Positions 58,850 through 64,000 of a stretch of 64,000 nucleotides of DNA are shown here, in pieces. This DNA is from Phoronis australis (taxonomy: Eukaryota; Phoronida; Phoronidae). Made by a program: the position numbers and the translations under genes. The notes under the pieces were generated by a model. It ran no database searches and was not told the DNA's origin. It saw nothing but the letters and a program-made list of their open reading frames with translations. Numbering within the stretch: the stretch's first letter is position 1; each line of letters starts with the position of its first letter. The stretch spans positions 168,456 to 232,455 of the forward strand of contig NMRA01000639.1 in NCBI GenBank assembly GCA_002633005.1, written 5' to 3'.

Positions 58850-59847
58850 TTAAAAGTTAAAACTTTTATTCAGGCGACGGATCGCACTGGTTGCCTTTCT
58901 GACTTGCCTTGGCGGGTTGGTCGGTACATGATGCGGGCGGCATTCAAGTTGGTGACCACTCAGTGAAATTCCATGTAACCATGACAAAAAGGTTATGTGA
59001 TTAAACCACACACATAGAATGCACAGAGTTGCTGGCAAATGATGGTCAAAAAACAGACCGGGTACTTGCATGAAACGTCTCGGCCAACCAGGCTTCCGCC
59101 AGTGCCGACTAGTGCCTTTCTAATTCCGACAATTACCGGTAAATAATTCACTTTCGGAGTTCGTTACTTAACAAAAAGGTTCCATTTCCAAATCATAGAA
59201 GGATTTTTAATTTTTTGTTGCAAGTGGAATTTACTCAAGAACAACCTCTAATTGTTGGCAGAGGCTGGCGGGGCATGGGCCTACTCAGTTTTGGCTTTAT
59301 TGAAAATACAGCAATCCAAGACTGAATCTTTATGAAAGGTTTAGGTTTAGTGGAATTCCACTCCTACAAAAGGGTGTTGTTTCTATAACAAAGCCCAACC
59401 GAAAGAACTTTTTCAGTGAAAGCTACTAACAAATGAACTTTCGGGCTTTGTATCCGGGTTTCATCGCGTCAACTGAAGACAAAGCCGGTGGAAAAGACTT
59501 CCGCGTATTTAATCAAGTTGTACTGGTTTCACTCCTACGACTTGGCTATTAAAAGATTTTGTGATGACAGGCCGGGGACAAATTTTGTTTGACACAGTCC
59601 CTTCCCGAAAAAGAAAAATACGACACCTACACCTTTACACTCAACCCACGAAAGAAACTGTGTTGCAGACCCAAATGCGTTTACAAATTCGTTTTTTGTC
59701 TCATTAAGTAAAGATGTAACTCCTAAAGTTTGCACGCGCCAATTGGGGCACTCTAGCGGCCCAATATTACACCATGTGGTCATGTCCCGGCCTGATTGGC
59801 TCTCCGCCTGGAAAGAAAAGTCAACCCGGCTTTATCGATTCCCGACC
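58850..59847. repeat. Direct duplication B, copy 1 (1.0 kb)
   Basis: Nearly identical to 59849-60856, with small indels and substitutions. It ends at the single N at 59848. It includes a short hairpin-forming stretch (AAAGCC...GGCTTT near 59391-59450). No gene is recognised in it. Confidence 0.9.
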
Positions 59848-59848
59848 N

Positions 59849-60856
59849 TTAAAAGTTAAAACTTTTATTCAGGCGACGGATCGCACTGGTTGCCTTTCTG
59901 ACTTGCCTTGGCGGGTTGGTCGGTATGACGCGGGCGGCATTCAGTTGGTGACACTCAGTGAAATTCCATGTAATCATGACAAAAAAGGTTATGTGATTAA
60001 ACCACACACATAGAATGCACAGAGTTGCTGGCAAATGATGGTCAAAAACTGACCGGGTACTTGCATGAAACGTCTCGGCCAACCAGGCTTCCGCCAGTGC
60101 CGACTCAGTAGTGCCTTTCTAATTCCGACAATTCCCGGTAAATAATTCACTTTCGGAGTTCGTTACTTAACAAAAAGGTTCCATTTCCAAATCATAGAAG
60201 GATTTTTAATTTTTTGTTGCAAGTGGAATTTACTCATTTTTAACCGAGAACAAGAACAACCTCTAATTGTTGGCAGAGGCTGGCGGGGCATTGGCCTACT
60301 CAGTTTTGGCTTTATTGAAAATACAGCAATCCAAGACTGAATCTTTATGAAAGGTTTAGGTTTAGTGGAATTCCACTCCTACAAAATGGTGTTGTTTCTA
60401 TAACAAACCCCAACCGAAAGAACTTTTTCAGTGAAAGCTACTAACAAATGAACTTTCGGGCTTTCTCTTGTGGTATCCGGGTTTGATCGCGTCAAGACAA
60501 AGCCGGTGGAAAAGACTTCCGCGTATTTAATCAAGTTGTGGTGATTTCACTCCTACGACTTGGCTAGGATTTTGTGATGACGGGCCGGGGACTAAAATTT
60601 TGTTTGACACAGTCCCTTCCGGAAAAAGAAAAATACGACACCTACACCTTTACACTCAAACCCACGAAAGAAACTGTGTTGCAGACCCAAATGCGTTTAC
60701 AAATTCGTTTTTTGTCTCATTAAGTAAAGATGTAACTCCTAAAGTTTGCACGCACCAATTGGGGCACTCTAGCGACCCAATATTACACCATGTGGTCATG
60801 TCCCGGCCTGATTGGCTCTCCGCCTGGAAAGAAAAGTCAACCCTTTATTCCCGACC
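59849..60856. repeat. Direct duplication B, copy 2 (1.0 kb)
   Basis: Second copy, beginning with the base after the single N, as in duplication A. Probably the other haplotype rather than a biological tandem copy. Confidence 0.9.
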
Positions 60857-62604
60857 GCCATTTTTAAAATTGTTCAACCGATTTACTTTTTAATCGATAA
60901 ATAAAGTTTGCTAAATATTGAGTAATGAAAAAATTACTTGCAAGAAATATGTTGAAGGAAAAACAGAAGTATTTTGTCTTAAATATGCAAATTACGTTAA
61001 TCAGGTGACCAAAACAAGTTGTGACCTTGGTCGCAAGAAAACGTGTCTGTCAACGGACGACTTTCAGTTATGTGGAAAAGTAAATTGCACTGATGTTAAC
61101 TTAGCATACGAGGATTTAGTGGGGGGCAGGGCCTCCCCCCTCCTTGGCTGCCGCAAAAAAAACAGCAAGAGCGTAGGGATATGTTGAGTTCATTAATTAA
61201 CCCCGGTAATTAACATTATACGGCTGAAACNCTCTTAGTATCAAATTACGAGTGAAGTCGTGGTGGTGCAGTGATAAAGCACGCGCGCTCTATCCGGCAG
61301 GTCGTGAGCCTGTGTTTATTGCAGTTTTTCGAGTTTGACACATTCTCCGCGTTTTTTTTTGTTTGTTTTTTTCTTGGATAATTCTTCAGGAATCAAGGAA
61401 AACGCTTGATTTTTAGAAGAAAAACAGAAAAATTTTCCCACTGCCGACCTCCCCCCATTCGGTGCTATGCGCTTCTACAATCGTGTTTTGCACAAATGTT
61501 TACAGGCAAAATGTTGGGCCCCCCTTGTGATATCCTAGATCCGCGGCCACTGACTTAGTTATAAAAGTGAAGGAATCCCGACCTTCAGAACAGGACAAAA
61601 TTTATCAATAGGTAAATTTGAATTTGTTTGTCTTTCTAGCTTTTAATATATTTTTACTCGACAGTTAGCGCTATATACCGACAAGAAATGTAGGTAGGCA
61701 AAGTACATAAGAACCTCACCACCCACGCCCCAAGTTAATATCTGACAAATGGTTTTTAGTCTGCTACGTACCACATTGTATCAGAACGTCTGGACTCAAG
61801 GCCAGCAAAGCACACGTGATCATTTATACATACCTCCATCCTACAGCCAATGCTTCAGCGCAACTATTATATACAAAAGAATTCACTTCATTCCTAGTAA
61901 TAAAGAGACTAAGTCAATTCCTTATTTGAAAAAGAACTGTAAACAACTCTTTCTCTGATACAATTTACCAATTCTTCTAGCAACATTCCTCTCTCAAAGA
62001 TATTGACCCGTGTTTGCTTTTTTAACAGACATGTTCAGGCACAAACGTCTCTCCAAATTGCTGTGGCCTAAAGCAATCTTCGAATGTGCCAATGTTGGTT
62101 CTCTAGCTCCATTAAATAAATGCCCAGATTAGCAAACAGTTCTTTGTCAAGATTAGATTTCAACTAAATGAATGTCCTAACTTATAATCTCAGCCAGCCT
62201 ATATCTCAATGATTTGTTGTTTAGGCACGTTTCCAGTTTACTGTACGATATTTTTGTGTAGTTATTTTATTGTAAACAAGTGTATTGCGATACAGATCTC
62301 CTAATTGTTAAATATTTTTGTATTTCTGCAAACTTGAGTTTACCGGAAGTGCTTTTTAATATTCTTGTACTATTCTTGTATTTTGCATGGTTGTTGATTT
62401 GTTGTATACCCAACGCATTTACAATGTTAAAAAGTATGTACTAGATATATTGAAATTCTACACAGAGGTAATGTCTCCTGATGATTTCTCGGCATCAGGT
62501 GTTTTATAAGTAACCACTCGCCAGGGGTCAGTCGAGGCTGCGTCACCAATTTGTAACTTACTTCAGCGAACTCTAGAGTTCTATAAAATGAGAACTGAAC
62601 AGTT
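60857..62604. other. Non-coding region
   Basis: No gene recognised. A truncated tRNA-like head (GTGGTGGTGCAGTGATAAAG near 61260, then GGTCGTGAG) may be a SINE fragment. A single N is at 61231. Confidence 0.35.
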
Positions 62605-62605
62605 A

Positions 62606-62840
62606 GGCTGCACCCCGTGCGCGCACCTAGCTTAAAAATGGGGGGGGGCTCGAATTTTTGAGAATGTGGACATTTTATTAAGATTCGTGGGGTACATTCA
62701 GAGCTATGCAATTGTGCATTTTCCGAACTTTGGTAGTACCTGCCTTTTTGGTTTTCTATTTTTTCGAAGTTTTGTTTCTCTGAGGCCAAATGGGGGGTCT
62801 CATTCGATCCCTTCGAGCCCCACTGGGTGCGCGCATGCAA
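62606..62840 (+). mobile_element. Inverted-repeat element family R1, copy C
   Basis: Same orientation as copy A. Left end GTGCGCGCACCTAGC, right end CACTGGGTGCGCGCATGCAA. Shares GGGGCTCGAATTTTTGAGAA, ATGTGGAC and TTTGTTTCTCTGAGGC with copy A. It extends between two arms that pair as terminal inverted repeats. Confidence 0.75.
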
Positions 62841-63569
62841 CCACAGGTATTTTGTTGCCTAGAATTTAAAGAAAAGGGTGTGTGTCAGGTTCGGCGGCTG
62901 TTTTGAGGAATGCGTAGAAAAACAATTTCAAGGAAACTGAGCTTCTGAATGAGAAAAGCCAAGTTTCTTTTTAGCCGTGACTAATTTGATGCAGTTTGTT
63001 TTCAACCCCTGTCCCCTGCTGTCTGAGAAACCGGGTGCGATTTCGGGTGGCGGTCAAACACATCAAAATTGCCAAGAAGGCGTACTATGACCACATTTTT
63101 AGACTCTAGAGAGAACGAGGATTCTGAATCTGTAGTCAGATTTTTAGCGCTCGCAGGAAAGCAGTAATTTTGGGGAGAATTGTCAAATTTGGGATTTTTT
63201 GGTTATATGTTTTTCTGTGCCGGGATTTATCGTGCGTAGTGCTTGAGAGTTGGAATGCTACAAAACCTTTTGTTCTTTCAGACTCTTGATAACGACGTGA
63301 GGTAAGGACTCGTCTCCACTTAGGTGTTCGTTGGCAACCAAAACCCAATTATTTCAAAGCCCCGATATCACTTCCAATTTCATTTAGAAAAATTTTGAAA
63401 CCAATTCCGTTGCTGCAAATATTCTAAATAAAATGTGTTTTTAAGGTAAAAGGCGGCGAGGGTTTATGACAGGTTCAAAATTAGTTATAATCAACTGTGC
63501 CGCACGTGGTGTATGATTTATACTAGTGTGTCCTTAGTGCATTTGCTTGGCAGTGTGGAACAGGGCTGC

Positions 63570-63640
63570 GTTCTGTTAGCTCAGTCAGGATCTTGGAAGT
63601 TTGGACAGATCACGCCGCAAGTTCGAGAGATCATTAAAGT
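63570..63640 (+). repeat. Degenerate tRNA-like sequence
   Basis: TTAGCTCAGTCAGG (63576-63589) matches the pol III A box and AGTTCGAGAG (about 63620-63629) a weakened B box, 31 bases apart. No acceptor stem could be drawn, so this is at most a tRNA pseudogene or SINE head. Confidence 0.3.
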
Positions 63641-63872
63641 GTAAATTGCAAGGTCTCAACCAATCTGAACAACAATATGCTCTAAATTCATGTTTATAAT
63701 TATTATTGCTATATTCTTAACATTAACTGAATTGTACGTCGCTATAAAAAGTTATTTACATATTTGTTGCCGTGGCGTTGTAACGCCATTGTTGTAACGG
63801 AAAATAGAAACGGCGCCATTTTCCTTCGTTACACATCTGTGACGTGGTGTTGGGGAACACAAAGAAAACAAT

Positions 63873-64000
63873 ATGGATCCCAGTGAGTACAGCAGCGTAG
63901 ATGAAGAATATTTTGAAAGATACAGGGAGGGTCAGGTGGAGTTTTCAGACGATTCTGACGTTTCGGATGTGGAGGAGGAGGCGACAGACCCCATAGGAAC
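63873..64000 (+). CDS. Start of an acidic protein, cut by the window end
   Basis: An ATG at 63873 opens a frame that stays open to the last base (42 codons). The protein starts MDPSEYSSVDEEYFERYREG and continues with Asp/Glu/Ser-rich sequence (FSDDSDVSDVEEEATD). The upstream 100 bases hold a GGCGCCATTTTCC motif (YY1-like) and TGACGTGG, so this looks like a real promoter and first exon. No family can be named from the N-terminus; transposase-like and nuclear proteins often start this way. Confidence 0.5.
   Translation, partial: MDPSEYSSVDEEYFERYREGQVEFSDDSDVSDVEEEATDPIG

Noticed and set aside
60918-61187. 89-codon Cys-containing plus-strand frame
   Set aside because: It starts only at TTG, has no in-frame ATG nearby and no recognisable pattern.

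Overview
The window is AT-rich nuclear DNA of a multicellular animal. Genes are split by GT-AG introns of a few hundred bases to several kb, coding is sparse, and short inverted-repeat elements and tRNA-derived repeats are common. The families seen (SERTA protein, BAHD1, ZnT6, CEBPZOS, a stathmin-domain protein, a JNK-like kinase) and the compact introns suggest a marine invertebrate, perhaps a deuterostome; that placement is inference. Most genes were assembled by hand from splice sites, reading phase and remembered family sequences. No database search was possible.

Layout. 1099-1653 (+): SERTA-domain protein in one coding exon. 5199-6485 (-): intact 428-residue JNK-like pseudokinase that has lost the catalytic Lys, HRD, DFG and TPY motifs. 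7061-12778 (-): three-exon gene for an 86-residue CEBPZOS-like mitochondrial membrane protein; its first exon lies in a 1.86 kb direct duplication with a single N at the junction, so it appears twice. 14616-27595 (+): twelve-exon SLC30A6/ZnT6 zinc transporter gene whose phases all agree. Two of its exon 3' ends with their splice donors are tandemly repeated in 38-bp units. An assembly gap (16303-17050) lies in its first intron. 30050-36360 (-): five-exon BAHD1 gene, the best-supported gene here. 36.4-53.3 kb: mostly non-coding, with a TA-flanked inverted-repeat element, other inverted-repeat elements, a perfect 38-bp palindrome arm pair and possible 5' exons. 53304-57139 (-): six-exon gene for an acylated stathmin-domain (STMND1-like) protein, with a probable 5' exon and CRE sites near 58.3-58.4 kb. 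58.85-60.86 kb: a second direct duplication joined at a single N. 63873-end (+): start of an acidic protein that runs out of the window.

The genes do not form a pathway. CEBPZOS and SLC30A6 lie close together and divergent; in human both map to 2p22, so this may be a remnant of old linkage. The most interesting items are the JNK-like pseudokinase, the two 38-bp donor-spanning repeats in SLC30A6, the hidden CEBPZOS micro-gene, and the duplications that end exactly at single Ns.
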